The notes under the pieces were generated by a model that had not been told where the DNA came from, searched no databases, and saw only the letters and a list, made by a program, of their open reading frames with translations. DNA of 59,831 bases from Oricola indica (GTDB taxonomy: Bacteria; Pseudomonadota; Alphaproteobacteria; Rhizobiales; Rhizobiaceae): assembly GCF_019966595.1 (NCBI RefSeq), contig NZ_JAINFJ010000016.1, forward strand, positions 1 to 59,831. Direction: 5' to 3'. A program made the position numbers and the translations under genes. Of the stretch, positions 9,151 to 18,533 are shown piece by piece (position 1 is the stretch's first letter; the number at the start of each line of letters is the position of its first letter).

Positions 9151-9792
9151 ATGTGTAAATCCGCTGGCCCAGCTCTTGACCGTGGCCGCGCTGAAAGCTT
9201 GGCTCTCTCACAGACTCTTGTAACGAGCCGGAGCGCGTTTCTCGGCTTCTTGATGAAGCGGCTTGGGAATCGTGCTGACGCGGAGGATGTTCTGCAGGAA
9301 TTCTGCATGCGCGTTCTGGCGCGGAAAGATCAGTTGCGCGAGGTGGATCGCATGGATGCCTGGCTCTATGCGGTGTTGCGCTCCGCGCTCAACGACCATT
9401 ACCGCAAGTCGGGCAGATTCAGCCGTCTGATAGATGCTGTCGCGCTGGAGGCTCAGTCTGCTGTGGTCGCGGATGACCCTGTCGAAGACATGGACGTGAT
9501 CTGTGAGTGCGTCAAAGGGTTGGTCACCGAATTGCGGCCGACCGATGCAGAATTGATCCGCCGCATAGACATCGACAACGATGATCGCGCGGCGGTGGCG
9601 GCGGAACTGGGGCTGAGACCCGGAACGCTGAATGTACGTCTTCACCGCGCCCGTGCCGCTCTGGGTGACGCGCTTCTGGCCCATTGCGGACCGTGCTGCC
9701 GTCATGGTTTTGACGATTGCTCGTGTTCACCGCCCGGGTGTGAGCATCCTGTCGAAGCGACCGATTGCCAGGTCGAAGACACCGCCTCGTAA
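9151..9792 (+). CDS. ECF-type RNA polymerase sigma factor with Cys-rich tail
   Basis: A 213-residue extracytoplasmic-function sigma factor. Region 2 (about 25-95) contains GNRADAEDVLQEFCMRVL and DAWLYAVLRSALNDHYRK. Region 4 (about 125-175) contains AAVAAELGLRPGTLNVRLHRARAAL. A tail beginning CGPCCRHGFDDCSC holds seven Cys and could bind a metal or sense thiol oxidation. No separate anti-sigma gene lies beside it, so the tail may be the sensor. It probably directs the genes to 13884, but I did not identify a matching promoter. Confidence 0.88.
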   Translation: MCKSAGPALDRGRAESLALSQTLVTSRSAFLGFLMKRLGNRADAEDVLQEFCMRVLARKDQLREVDRMDAWLYAVLRSALNDHYRKSGRFSRLIDAVALEAQSAVVADDPVEDMDVICECVKGLVTELRPTDAELIRRIDIDNDDRAAVAAELGLRPGTLNVRLHRARAALGDALLAHCGPCCRHGFDDCSCSPPGCEHPVEATDCQVEDTAS

Positions 9793-9855
9793 CGCGGTTC
9801 CGTAACGCTGTGCTCCGAAGGGCGTCTTCAGACCCAAGACGCTCGGGAGGATTGC

Positions 9856-10233
9856 ATGACCAGGGAACCGGCAGAAGCGCAGGCGATCCTAGACCTGGTT
9901 TCGGATGTGCTTTGCAAGTGTCAAGGAGCGGTGCAGGCCGATGTCGGGGCACTGTCGGGAGAGTTGTTTCTCAAGGTAGACGTCGAAGGTCGGACTCTCC
10001 AGTTTGCGGCGGATGCCTTGGGGCTCACCACACATGAGCCCAGAACGATGCTCTTTCTGTTCTGGCGCCAAATGGCCGGTGCCCTCGTCGGGTCGGTGTC
10101 AGGCGCACGGTTGCCAGACGCCATTCAGACACGCGGGGACGGCGCGCCAAGGGGTCAACTCTCAATGCCCCGGATGGGGCTGGTCGTGATGCAAAGACAA
10201 AGCCGACATCGGCGAGCCCCCGCACGCATGTAA
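9856..10233 (+). CDS. Hypothetical protein
   Basis: A 125-residue protein, not recognised. It starts at an ATG after GGGAGGATTGC, a good ribosome-binding site, 63 bases after the sigma factor. The N-terminal half is acidic and contains two Cys (VLCKCQ); the C-terminal 40 residues are Arg-rich and may be a read-through of a shortened gene. It could be a small partner of the sigma factor, but nothing in the sequence proves that. Confidence 0.45.
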   Translation: MTREPAEAQAILDLVSDVLCKCQGAVQADVGALSGELFLKVDVEGRTLQFAADALGLTTHEPRTMLFLFWRQMAGALVGSVSGARLPDAIQTRGDGAPRGQLSMPRMGLVVMQRQSRHRRAPARM

Positions 10234-10303
10234 CGAAAGCACGGAGCGAGCGTCTTTCCTTGTGAACCGCGCAAACAGCGTTCATCAGGAAAGGAACACG
10301 GAA

Positions 10304-10450
10304 ATGCTCGCAACTCTCATTCTCGCTGGTGCTCTCGTTTCTGAACTGCTCGCACGCACGGCTATCGACCTGCCGCGTGATCGCCCCACAGTCAACGAGG
10401 CCGTCGTAGTCATTCCGGCAGAAACCCCGAGGCGCCCGCGCCGGCACTGA
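10304..10450 (+). CDS. Small hypothetical protein, 48 residues
   Basis: An ATG at 10304 follows AGGAAAGGAA at a good distance. The product has one hydrophobic segment (MLATLILAGALVSELLA) and a Pro/Arg-rich end (PRRPRRH). It could be a small membrane-anchored peptide. It lies 43 bases before the flavoprotein gene. Confidence 0.4.
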   Translation: MLATLILAGALVSELLARTAIDLPRDRPTVNEAVVVIPAETPRRPRRH

Positions 10451-10493
10451 GAACAGCACTCGGACTACCGCTTGACGATCGTCGGAAGGCGCG

Positions 10494-11651
10494 ATGACGA
10501 ACTCAACCAAGATAGTTATCGTCGGGGCCGGGCCAGCCGGCCTTGCCTGCGCGATCGTTTTGGCGCGCGCCGGTCGCCAGGTGGTTGTACGTGAGTGGAA
10601 GGATCCTGTAGGCCACAGGTTCCACGACGATTTTCAGGGGCTTGAGAACTGGACCAGGGAACTGGACGTTCTCGAGGAACTGGCCGCCGCCGGGATCACC
10701 GCCGATTTTGACCATCATTCATTCGACCGCGGCACGGTATTCGGTCCGTCCGGACATCGGTATGCCGTGAAGGGTAGACGACCGCTTTTCTCTTTACTGC
10801 GGCGCGGTTCTGGCCAAGGCAAGCTCGACGCTGCGCTTCTGGCACAGGCCAGCGCCGCGGGTGTCGAGGTCCGTTTCGGCGACAGGGAGAAGACGTTCGC
10901 CGACGTGGGCGTCTTGGCCGCCGGGCCGCTCGAGGCCGGCGTGATCGCGGCAGGGCACGTTTTTGAGACAGACATGCCCGACGGGGCTTGGCCGGCGCTT
11001 GGTGACGATGTTGCGCCCGGCGGATACGCCTACCTGCTGGTTCAGGGCGGTCGGGGCACTGTGGCGAGTTGCATGTTCACAGGTTTTCGCGACCAGGCCC
11101 GTCATGTGAGGGCGGCAGAGGAGTTCTTTCGCGCCCATGCCGGTCTTGAGATGCGCAATGCCCGCGGCTTCGGCGGGTATGGCGCCTACCGATGGCCTCG
11201 TAGCGCCATGCAGGGCGTTCATCCGGTGATCGGCGAACATGCGGGCTTTCAGGACGCGCTTGCCGGCTTTGGAATACGCCATGCGATCCGCTCGGGCGTT
11301 CTGGCGGCGGAATGCCTGCTGACAGGCAACGACTATGTCGCCCGCTGGAAATCGGAACTTGGTCCGCTTTTGGAAGCAGGAATCGTCAACCGCTGGTTGT
11401 TCGGCCTGGGCGGCGAGGCCGGCATGCGCATCGCCAGCCGCAAGTTAGCTACTGGCGATGCGGGGGGCGTGCTCCGCCGTGCATATGATCTGATCACCTT
11501 CAGGCGCCTGGCGCTGCCGCTTGCCCGTCGCCGCTATCGCAAGGCTCTGGAGGACCTGAGTTGCAGCCACGTCGATTGCGATTGCGTCTGGTACCTCCAT
11601 GGCGATCACGGTTCAGCGGGGGCAAATGAAAAAGCGGGAGAAACTGTATGA
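10494..11651 (+). CDS. FAD-dependent oxidoreductase (geranylgeranyl-reductase-like)
   Basis: A 385-residue flavoprotein. The dinucleotide-binding motif IVIVGAGPAGLACAIVLAR is at residues 7-25. The region GIRHAIRSGVLAAECLLTG (about 260) is the second FAD-contact motif of the geranylgeranyl reductase / tryptophan halogenase-like family. The C-terminus has Cys residues (CSHVDCDCVW) unusual for the family. It overlaps the next gene (cyclopropane fatty acid synthase) by ATGA, so both are translationally coupled and probably act on membrane lipids. The exact substrate is unknown. Confidence 0.78.
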   Translation: MTNSTKIVIVGAGPAGLACAIVLARAGRQVVVREWKDPVGHRFHDDFQGLENWTRELDVLEELAAAGITADFDHHSFDRGTVFGPSGHRYAVKGRRPLFSLLRRGSGQGKLDAALLAQASAAGVEVRFGDREKTFADVGVLAAGPLEAGVIAAGHVFETDMPDGAWPALGDDVAPGGYAYLLVQGGRGTVASCMFTGFRDQARHVRAAEEFFRAHAGLEMRNARGFGGYGAYRWPRSAMQGVHPVIGEHAGFQDALAGFGIRHAIRSGVLAAECLLTGNDYVARWKSELGPLLEAGIVNRWLFGLGGEAGMRIASRKLATGDAGGVLRRAYDLITFRRLALPLARRRYRKALEDLSCSHVDCDCVWYLHGDHGSAGANEKAGETV

Positions 11652-12982
11652 AACTCAAACCGCTCCTTCGCGCTTCGGGGCTAGGTCGTCGGGCTCCGCT
11701 TGCGCTCTGGCTTCTTGATGGTGCGCTGCGCAAACTCATCCCTACGGGTACGCTCGAAGTTCGATTGCCAGATGGCGAAACCAGGCGCTACGGCACGGGA
11801 ACTCCCGCGATTGCGATTGTGATCCGCGACTGGCCGACACTCCGCCGGATCGCCGTCCATCCAGACCTCGCTCTCGGTGAAGCATGGATGGAAGGCGGAC
11901 TGTCGGTCGAAAAGGGCGATCTCTACGGCCTGATCGCCCTTTGTCTGGAGAATTACCAGAACGTCCGTTTGCCATGGCTATGGCGTTTCCGCGACCGGCT
12001 GAGGATGACGCTCAGGCGGTTCACAATGTACAATCCTATCCCGCGGTCGCGCCGGAATGTCGCCCATCACTACGATCTGGGCGACGATCTGTACGACCTC
12101 TTTCTCGACGCCGAGCGGCAGTATTCCTGCGCCTATTTCGAGACCTCCGAAGAGAGTCTCGAGATCGCGCAGGTTCAGAAGATGCGCCACATCGCGGCCA
12201 AACTGCGCGTGCTGCCGGGACAGAAGGTGCTCGACATCGGTTCCGGCTGGGGTGGTTTGGGGATGTATCTTGCCCATGTGTCCGACGCGCAGGTGACCGG
12301 GGTCACGCTGTCGGTGGCTCAGCAGAAATACGCCACCGATCGGGCGCGGACCGATGGGCTAAATGACCGGGTCCGCTTTGATCTGCGCGACTATCGCCAC
12401 CAGACTGGCCGCTTCGACCGGATCGTATCGGTCGGCATGTTCGAGCATGTCGGCGTCGGGCATTACGGCGAGTATTTTGGCACACTCGCGAACCTGCTCG
12501 ATACGGACGGTGTCGCGCTAGTGCATACGATCGGGAGTGCTCGCCCGCCGCGAGCGCCTGACCCTTGGATAACAAAGTACATCTTTCCAGGCGGCTATGT
12601 TCCGTCGCTTTCGGAAATCGTCCCGGAGGTTGAACGGGCGGGTCTCGTAATCGCGGATATCGAAGTGCTCCGCCTTCACTATGCCGAAACGCTGAAATCC
12701 TGGAGGGACCGCTTCATGGCGCACTGGTCCGAGGCGGCCGCGCAATATGATGAACGCTTCTGTCGGATGTGGGAATTCTACCTCGCGTCCTGCGAAGCAG
12801 GGTTCCGCCATAACTTTCTGGTCGTGTTCCAGATCCAGCTTGCACACCGATTGGACGCTGTCCCCATGACACGGGACTATATGGAATCCACCAAAAGGCA
12901 GCTGCCCGATTTGAGCCGCGGCAGGAATGCGGATACCGTGAAGTCGAACGCGCGCAGAGAGGGCAGGGTCGCGGCCGAATGA
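11648..12982 (+). CDS. cfa: Cyclopropane-fatty-acyl-phospholipid synthase
   Basis: A 444-residue enzyme that transfers a methylene group from S-adenosylmethionine to the double bond of membrane phospholipid acyl chains. The SAM-binding motif VLDIGSGWGGLGMYLA is at about 195-210. The stretch HHYDLGDDLYDLFLD (about 139) and the C-terminal FLVVFQIQLAHR are typical of Cfa. Cyclopropanated lipids protect membranes from acid and oxidative stress. The start overlaps the flavoprotein stop by ATGA and the end overlaps the EamA transporter gene by 4 bases. Confidence 0.93.
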   Translation: MKLKPLLRASGLGRRAPLALWLLDGALRKLIPTGTLEVRLPDGETRRYGTGTPAIAIVIRDWPTLRRIAVHPDLALGEAWMEGGLSVEKGDLYGLIALCLENYQNVRLPWLWRFRDRLRMTLRRFTMYNPIPRSRRNVAHHYDLGDDLYDLFLDAERQYSCAYFETSEESLEIAQVQKMRHIAAKLRVLPGQKVLDIGSGWGGLGMYLAHVSDAQVTGVTLSVAQQKYATDRARTDGLNDRVRFDLRDYRHQTGRFDRIVSVGMFEHVGVGHYGEYFGTLANLLDTDGVALVHTIGSARPPRAPDPWITKYIFPGGYVPSLSEIVPEVERAGLVIADIEVLRLHYAETLKSWRDRFMAHWSEAAAQYDERFCRMWEFYLASCEAGFRHNFLVVFQIQLAHRLDAVPMTRDYMESTKRQLPDLSRGRNADTVKSNARREGRVAAE

Positions 12983-13884
12983 CCATCCGCAAAGCATCGC
13001 TGATCGTCTTGGTCATGTTCCTGTGGGCCGTCTGCTTCCCTCTCATCGTGGCGGGTTTTGCCTACGCCCCACATCTGACCTTCGCTTCCTTGCGGGCGTT
13101 TCTCGCCGGATCGGCGCTCGTGGCCCTCGGGATGATATTTGGCCGACCCTGGCCGCGAGGCATGCGGGTATGGCTCGCGATCGTCGGCATCGGTTTCGGG
13201 GCCACGTCGCTCGGATTTCTTGGCATGTTCATGGCCTCGGAATTCATCTTGCCCGGACTCGCCACGGTGCTGGCCAACGCGCAGCCGCTAATGGCCGCGG
13301 CGCTTGCAACCGCAGTCTTGGGCGAGAGTTTGAGTGGGCGCGGCAAGGCGGGCCTCGCCTTGGGGTTTATCGGCATCGTGCTGATTGCCGCGCCACAGTT
13401 TCAGGCACCTGCGGGGAGCGCGTTTGGGCTCGGCGCCGCTTACATCCTGCTGGCGGCCCTGGGCATCACGATCAGCAACGTCCTTATCCGCGCGCTGGCG
13501 GAGCGTGCAGATACCCTGTTGGCGATGGGAAGTCAGATGCTGATCGGTGGGGTCCCTCTCACGGTGGGTGCGTTTCTTTACGAAGAACCGATGTCGGTCA
13601 CGTTCTCACCGCAGTTCGTTCTTATTCTGCTCGCGATCAGTCTCTTCGGTACATCGCTTGCCTATTGGCTGTGGAGCGAGATTCTTCGAACGACCGACCT
13701 TAGCCGCGCCAACGCCTTCGCTTTCCTGGTGCCTGGCTTCGGACTTGCCATGGGCGGCATCTTTTTCGGAGAGTCCATCGGACTTTTGACGAGTTTGGGC
13801 ATCCTTGTTGCGCTTGTCGGTATCGCCATGACCAATACCGATCGTTCCGAAGCCGAACAGTCTCCGGAGTCATGCGCGAAGTAA
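12979..13884 (+). CDS. EamA/DMT-family transporter
   Basis: A 301-residue inner-membrane protein with ten hydrophobic segments in two EamA repeats (about 5-135 and 150-290). Typical features are the early SLRAFLAGSAL segment and the ends of both repeats (GESLSGRGKAGLALGFIGIV; GESIGLLTSLGILVALVGIA). The family exports amino acids, nucleotides and other metabolites; no substrate can be inferred. It overlaps cfa by ATGA, so the flavoprotein, cfa and this gene form one operon. Confidence 0.88.
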   Translation: MTIRKASLIVLVMFLWAVCFPLIVAGFAYAPHLTFASLRAFLAGSALVALGMIFGRPWPRGMRVWLAIVGIGFGATSLGFLGMFMASEFILPGLATVLANAQPLMAAALATAVLGESLSGRGKAGLALGFIGIVLIAAPQFQAPAGSAFGLGAAYILLAALGITISNVLIRALAERADTLLAMGSQMLIGGVPLTVGAFLYEEPMSVTFSPQFVLILLAISLFGTSLAYWLWSEILRTTDLSRANAFAFLVPGFGLAMGGIFFGESIGLLTSLGILVALVGIAMTNTDRSEAEQSPESCAK

Positions 13885-13989
13885 TCCGCGGCAGCCAGGA
13901 AATCAAAAAACGTGTAATGTATCCGGGTCTCGGGCGTCTTGATTATGAAGCGCTTTTGTACGCGCGCTTTGACAAAATGAGGTCCTGAC

Positions 13990-14274
13990 ATGACCAGCAT
14001 CAGCAACACGCCCCGCGCCGCGCATATCCCAATTCAGGCTCTGGGCTGGAGCCTCGGCATTTTCTTCGCAATCACTTACACGATCTGCGTGGTCTTCGAC
14101 TTGGCCTTTCCCGGCCAGAGCATGACCGGCCTCTGGAATCCGCTACTGCCATGGGTCGATAATATCAGCCTCGGAAACTACGTCCTCGGCGTCGCCGAAA
14201 CCCTGCTTTACGGCTGGTTCGTCGCGCTGATCTTCGGCCCGTTATTCAACTTATTTGCTGAACGGAGTTCATGA
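13990..14274 (+). CDS. DUF5676 small membrane protein, copy 1
   Basis: A 94-residue protein with two membrane segments: ALGWSLGIFFAITYTICVVF and ETLLYGWFVALIFGPLFNLF. It is clearly paralogous to the protein at 33589-33912, sharing the FPG.SM pattern and the YGW(F/Y)VALIFGPLFN end. DUF5676 proteins are common in metal-resistance islands but have no assigned role. It overlaps the DUF3141 gene by ATGA. The upstream 100 bases hold a weak dyad (AAGCGC...GCGCTT) but no clear promoter. Confidence 0.8.
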   Translation: MTSISNTPRAAHIPIQALGWSLGIFFAITYTICVVFDLAFPGQSMTGLWNPLLPWVDNISLGNYVLGVAETLLYGWFVALIFGPLFNLFAERSS

Positions 14275-16061
14275 TGGCCACGACCGGATCCCCCAAACGG
14301 CAGCTCAAGTCGGTAGCGACTGGAGCGGCCGCTTCACCGGCCAACCAAAGCGGCCCGAAAACTGAAGAACCGAAGGCCGCGCAGGTCGAAAGACCGACCG
14401 CTGCCGCCTCGACGTATCCTCAAGACCTGTTTGAGCGCTGGGTCCTGTTCATGGACACGCTACGCGAGCGTGCCGACAACATGATCGAGCATGAGCGGCG
14501 GGGGATGCCGCCGCTTCTGGAGTTCAAGTACGAAACCCTTCTCGACGCACGCCGCTTCGAACGTCCCGCCAACTACGCGTTGCTAAGAATCACCGAAGTC
14601 GGCGACGACTGCTGGGATGATTGCGTCGACAAGGCCAAGCCGCCGGTGATCGTGGTCGACCCCCGCGCCGGCCACGGCCCCGGCATCGGTGGCTTCAAGC
14701 GCGATAGCGAGGTGGGTATCGCCATGCACGAGGGCCACCCGGTCTATTTCGTCGTGTTCTTTCCCGAACCCGAATCCGGACAGACCCTGGCCGATGTGCA
14801 CCATGCGTTGCGCCGTTTCGTCGAGGAAATCGCGAGGTGTCACCCGGACCATCCACCCGTTCTCTATGGCAACTGCCAGGCGGGCTGGGCGATCACACTT
14901 CTGGCTGCTGACTGCCAGGGTCTTGCTGGTCCGATTGTCCTCAACGGCTCGCCGCTCTCGTATTGGGCCGGTGAAGCGGGAACCAACCCGATGCGAATGA
15001 TGGGCGGACTTGCCGGAGGCACCTGGGCCGCGCACATGACCGCGGACCTTGGCGACGGACGTTTCGACGGCGCGTGGCTTGCGCAAAACTTCGAGAACCT
15101 GCAGCCTGAAAAGGCGATCTGGGACAAGTACGCCCACCTGTTCTCGCATATCGACAATGAGCGCGTCCGGTTCCTGGAATTCGAGCGGTGGTGGAATGGC
15201 TACTACACGCTGAGCCGCGAGGAGATCCTCGCGATCACCGAAAACCTCTTCATCGGCAACAAGCTGGAGACCGGTGAAATGCGGATCTGCGAGGGCTGCA
15301 CCGCCGATTTGCGGCGAATCCAGAACCCGATCGTGATCTTTGCCTCCGAGGGCGACAACATCACCCCGCCGGCGCAGGCATTGGGCTGGATCCCGAAAGT
15401 CTATGCGGACACCGCCGCGCTTAAGGCTGCGGGGCAGCGGATCGTCTATCTCATCAACCCCCATGTCGGGCATCTCGGCATCTTCGTCTCGGCCTCGGTG
15501 GCGCGACTAGAACACCGCGCGATCCTCGAAAGCCTTGACGAGATCGAGACCCTTGGGCCCGGCCTCTACGAAATGAAGATCGACAATCCCACCGGCGATC
15601 CCGACTGCAAGAAACCGGCCTATTCGGTCAGCTTCGAGGCGCGCCACGTCTCTGACATCGGCGAGGCGCACTCCGAGGATGCGCTCAGGAACGTCGCACA
15701 GGTCTCCCGCACGGGTGAGGCGGCTTACGATCTGTTCCTGGGCCCTTGGCTAAGGGCGCTGACCACACCGCAATCGGCGGAGGCCCTGCGCGCGATGCAT
15801 CCGATGCGTTGGACCCGCCTCATGTTCTCGGCGCGCTACAACCCGTGGATGGGTGCCGTGCAGGCCGTGTCCGATGCAATCCGCTCACACCGCAAGCCCC
15901 TGCCCGATGACGACCCCCAACTGAAGGCCGAACGCGAGACCATGGAGCGGATCGGGGCCAGTCTCGGGGCGATGCGTGTAGCCCGCGATCAAGCCATCGC
16001 AACCTTGTTCAAGGCACTATACGCCCCCGGCGCCTTGATCGTAGACCAAGAGAAGGAATGA
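14271..16061 (+). CDS. DUF3141 protein (PHA-synthase-like alpha/beta hydrolase)
   Basis: A 596-residue protein. The central domain (about 90-440) is an alpha/beta hydrolase with GNCQAG at the nucleophile elbow, a Cys nucleophile as in poly(3-hydroxyalkanoate) synthases. FASEGDNITPP carries the likely acid and PHVGHLGIFVS the catalytic His. The N-terminal helix region YPQDLFERWVLFMDTLRERA resembles that of PhaC partners. The ATG at 14274 is an equally good start. Its neighbours are acetate kinase and phosphotransacetylase, so a role in acyl-CoA or storage-polyester metabolism is plausible but unproven. Confidence 0.82.
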   Translation: MMATTGSPKRQLKSVATGAAASPANQSGPKTEEPKAAQVERPTAAASTYPQDLFERWVLFMDTLRERADNMIEHERRGMPPLLEFKYETLLDARRFERPANYALLRITEVGDDCWDDCVDKAKPPVIVVDPRAGHGPGIGGFKRDSEVGIAMHEGHPVYFVVFFPEPESGQTLADVHHALRRFVEEIARCHPDHPPVLYGNCQAGWAITLLAADCQGLAGPIVLNGSPLSYWAGEAGTNPMRMMGGLAGGTWAAHMTADLGDGRFDGAWLAQNFENLQPEKAIWDKYAHLFSHIDNERVRFLEFERWWNGYYTLSREEILAITENLFIGNKLETGEMRICEGCTADLRRIQNPIVIFASEGDNITPPAQALGWIPKVYADTAALKAAGQRIVYLINPHVGHLGIFVSASVARLEHRAILESLDEIETLGPGLYEMKIDNPTGDPDCKKPAYSVSFEARHVSDIGEAHSEDALRNVAQVSRTGEAAYDLFLGPWLRALTTPQSAEALRAMHPMRWTRLMFSARYNPWMGAVQAVSDAIRSHRKPLPDDDPQLKAERETMERIGASLGAMRVARDQAIATLFKALYAPGALIVDQEKE

Positions 16062-16064
16062 GTG

Positions 16065-16298
16065 ATGCAATGGATCTTCGACAACTGGCTGATCTTGTTG
16101 CTCGTTGGCGGGATCATGGCCATGCATCTCTTCGGTCATGGCCATGGCGGTCATGGCGGCCATGGTTGGGGAGGCCAGAGAAAGAACACCTCCAACGACC
16201 GTACCGCTCATGTGCATGACACCCGGGATGCCCGCAGCGCCGCAAACGAAGAAGCGGCGACAGCTCGCGAACAGCCGATGGATAACGGGCGGGCATGA
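16065..16298 (+). CDS. DUF2933-like His-rich membrane peptide
   Basis: A 77-residue protein: one membrane segment (MQWIFDNWLILLLVGGIMAM) followed by a His/Gly run (HLFGHGHGGHGGHGWGG) and a charged tail. The His run could bind metal ions. A second member lies at 21898-22167. I prefer the ATG at 16065 over the GTG 3 bases upstream because of AGAAGGA. It sits between DUF3141 and acetate kinase, one base from the latter. Confidence 0.7.
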   Translation: MQWIFDNWLILLLVGGIMAMHLFGHGHGGHGGHGWGGQRKNTSNDRTAHVHDTRDARSAANEEAATAREQPMDNGRA

Positions 16299-16299
16299 G

Positions 16300-17505
16300 A
16301 TGCGACGCCCGTCCGTCCTGGTCCTGAACGCGGGGTCCTCCAGCCTCAAGTTCGCCCTCTTCGAAGCCGGGCAGGGCGGCGCGCGAATTGCTGGCGGTGC
16401 GGTTACCGGTATTGGTACGGATACCGCCCAGTTCAAGTTGACTGCGACTGGCGACGCGAAAGTCGTGGAACGAGGCGACGCATTTCCGGACCATCGCGCC
16501 GCACTCGATGCCGTAGTCTCCGAGGTCAGATCTGACCGCCTTGCGGCCTTCCCGGTCGCCGTTGGTCATCGCGTCGCCCATGGCGGGCCGGATTGCGATT
16601 GCCCGGAGGAGGTCACACCGGACCTTCTCGCGCGGCTCCGGAATCTGGTGACACTCGCGCCGCTGCATCTTCCCGCCAACATCGCGGGGATCGAGGCCAT
16701 CGCGGCCCTGCGCCCGGACCTGCCGCAGATCGCCTGTTTCGACACCGCGTTTCACAACGGCATGCCGCGGGTGGCGAGGATGACCGGCCTGCCGCGCGAG
16801 TTGGAAACACCCGAGCTTCGGCGCTACGGCTATCATGGGCTCAGCTATGAATACATCGTTGGTGCGCTGGCCCGGAACGGCGTCGATGTCGAGGCCGAGC
16901 GTCTGGTTGTCGCGCATCTCGGCAACGGGGCTTCACTGGCCGCCATCCGGGGTGGCAGGTCGATCGAAACCACGATGGGGTTTTCTCCGGTCTCCGGCGT
17001 GCCCATGGGGACGCGGTCCGGCGATGTCGATCCCGGTCTGATCCTGCACCTTCAGCGGGAAGCGGGAATGTCGCCGGAGGTTCTCGGGAACCTGTTGCGA
17101 ACCCGGTCGGGCCTCCTCGGCCTGTCGGGGATAAGCCGCGATATGAATGTTCTTATCGAGCGCCATGACGCTGCCTCTGCCGAGGTAATCAGGTACTTCT
17201 GCTATCATGTTCGGCGCCACCTGGTCGCGCTGACCGCGCCGCTCGAAGGTCTCGATCGGCTGGTCTTCACGGGCGGCATCGGTGCCAATGCCGCACCGGT
17301 GCGCGAATTGATCTGTGCCGGGCTTGGCTATCTCGGGGTCCGTATCGACCACGAGGCCAATCTGGCGGGGAGTAGGACCATCGCCGCAGCCGGTTCGCGA
17401 GTCAACGTCGAGGTCCGCCAGACCGATGAGGAACAGGTGATCGCCGATCACGTCGCACGGCTTCGCCATGAATGCGCTTGCAAACCGAAAGTGGCGTCAC
17501 GATGA
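16300..17505 (+). CDS. ackA: Acetate kinase
   Basis: A 401-residue cytoplasmic kinase interconverting acetate plus ATP with acetyl phosphate plus ADP. Family signatures visible: VLNAGSSSLKF at residues 7-17, HRVAHGG about 90, DTAFHNGMP about 150, YGYHGLSYEYI about 177 and FTGGIGANAAPVR about 320. The start is the ATG at 16300; the open frame runs further upstream but only as antisense-like read-through of the DUF2933 gene. It overlaps pta by ATGA. Confidence 0.95.
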   Translation: MRRPSVLVLNAGSSSLKFALFEAGQGGARIAGGAVTGIGTDTAQFKLTATGDAKVVERGDAFPDHRAALDAVVSEVRSDRLAAFPVAVGHRVAHGGPDCDCPEEVTPDLLARLRNLVTLAPLHLPANIAGIEAIAALRPDLPQIACFDTAFHNGMPRVARMTGLPRELETPELRRYGYHGLSYEYIVGALARNGVDVEAERLVVAHLGNGASLAAIRGGRSIETTMGFSPVSGVPMGTRSGDVDPGLILHLQREAGMSPEVLGNLLRTRSGLLGLSGISRDMNVLIERHDAASAEVIRYFCYHVRRHLVALTAPLEGLDRLVFTGGIGANAAPVRELICAGLGYLGVRIDHEANLAGSRTIAAAGSRVNVEVRQTDEEQVIADHVARLRHECACKPKVASR

Positions 17506-18533
17506 CAAGTCTGCAGTCACCCAAGACACTTGCCTCACTCGTTGCCCGTGCGCGCGCGAAAGGTCCCGTCCGCGTCGCTGTCGCCGATGCCGCGCAGGAG
17601 GTCGTTCTGGCCACCATGCGGCGGGCAATGCAAGAGGGGCTGGCCGAACCGCACCTGGTGGGCCCCCGGGCGGACATCGAGCCTCTGGCCGGGGCTGCGG
17701 GGCTGGGGCTCGACGCGGCTTGCCTGCATGGCAGCGGAGGGGACGCCGATGCGGCGGGAGTGGCGGTCAGGCTGGTGCGGGACGGCAAAGCCGACGTCGT
17801 GATGAAGGGCAATCTGCATACCGACGTCTTCATGCGCGTTCTTCTCGATGCGAATACCGGATTGCGTGTCCCGGATAAGCGCGTGAGCCATCTGTTCCTT
17901 CTGGAAGTGCCGGGACACGAACGGCTGATCGGTATTACCGACGCGGCCATCAATATTGCCCCAGACCTCGCTGCCAAGGCGCAGATCTGCCAGAACGCAG
18001 TGGATGCCTTCCACGCAATCGGCGTGGACGCACCCTGCGCCGCGGTCCTGTCGGCGGTCGAGACGGTGACGGCGTCCATAGGCTCCACCCTGGACGCCGC
18101 CAGCCTGACCCTGATGGCGCGGCGCGGACAGATCACAGGTGCCCTTGTCGACGGACCGCTTGCATTCGACAACGCGGTCTCGCCGCGTGCCGTGGCCGAA
18201 AAGGGCATCGTCTCGGACGTGGCGGGTCGTGCCGATATCCTGCTGGTGCCCGATCTGGTCAGCGGCAACATGCTGGCCAAGGCGCTCGAATATCTCGGCG
18301 GAGCCAAAGCCGCCGCCGTGGCGCTCGGACTCGCCGCGCCGGTGGTCCTGACGTCACGTGCGGATACCGAGGAGACGCGGATCGCGTCGCTTGCCCTGGC
18401 GTCGCTTCTCTGGCGGAGCAGCGGCGCACCAGGCGCCACCGGGATGGGCAAGGAATTGCACCGCACGCTGCGGGCGGCGCCGATGGCCGAGGCCGATTGC
18501 CACCCACTCCCTCTGACAAAGGCCAAGAAATGA
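17502..18533 (+). CDS. pta: Phosphate acetyl/butyryltransferase
   Basis: A 343-residue enzyme that exchanges acetyl (or butyryl) between CoA and phosphate, completing the Ack-Pta route. It has the phosphate acetyl/butaryl transferase fold with VMKGNLHTDVFMR, KRVSHLFLLEVPG and ADILLVPDLVSGNMLAKAL. It is the short form without the N-terminal regulatory domain of E. coli Pta. I use the ATG at 17502, which overlaps the ackA stop codon by 4 bases, rather than an earlier start. Confidence 0.9.
   Translation: MTSLQSPKTLASLVARARAKGPVRVAVADAAQEVVLATMRRAMQEGLAEPHLVGPRADIEPLAGAAGLGLDAACLHGSGGDADAAGVAVRLVRDGKADVVMKGNLHTDVFMRVLLDANTGLRVPDKRVSHLFLLEVPGHERLIGITDAAINIAPDLAAKAQICQNAVDAFHAIGVDAPCAAVLSAVETVTASIGSTLDAASLTLMARRGQITGALVDGPLAFDNAVSPRAVAEKGIVSDVAGRADILLVPDLVSGNMLAKALEYLGGAKAAAVALGLAAPVVLTSRADTEETRIASLALASLLWRSSGAPGATGMGKELHRTLRAAPMAEADCHPLPLTKAKK

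Noticed and set aside
16105-16299. Upstream extension of acetate kinase
   Set aside because: The extra 65 residues overlap the DUF2933 gene in another frame and have no place in the kinase fold.
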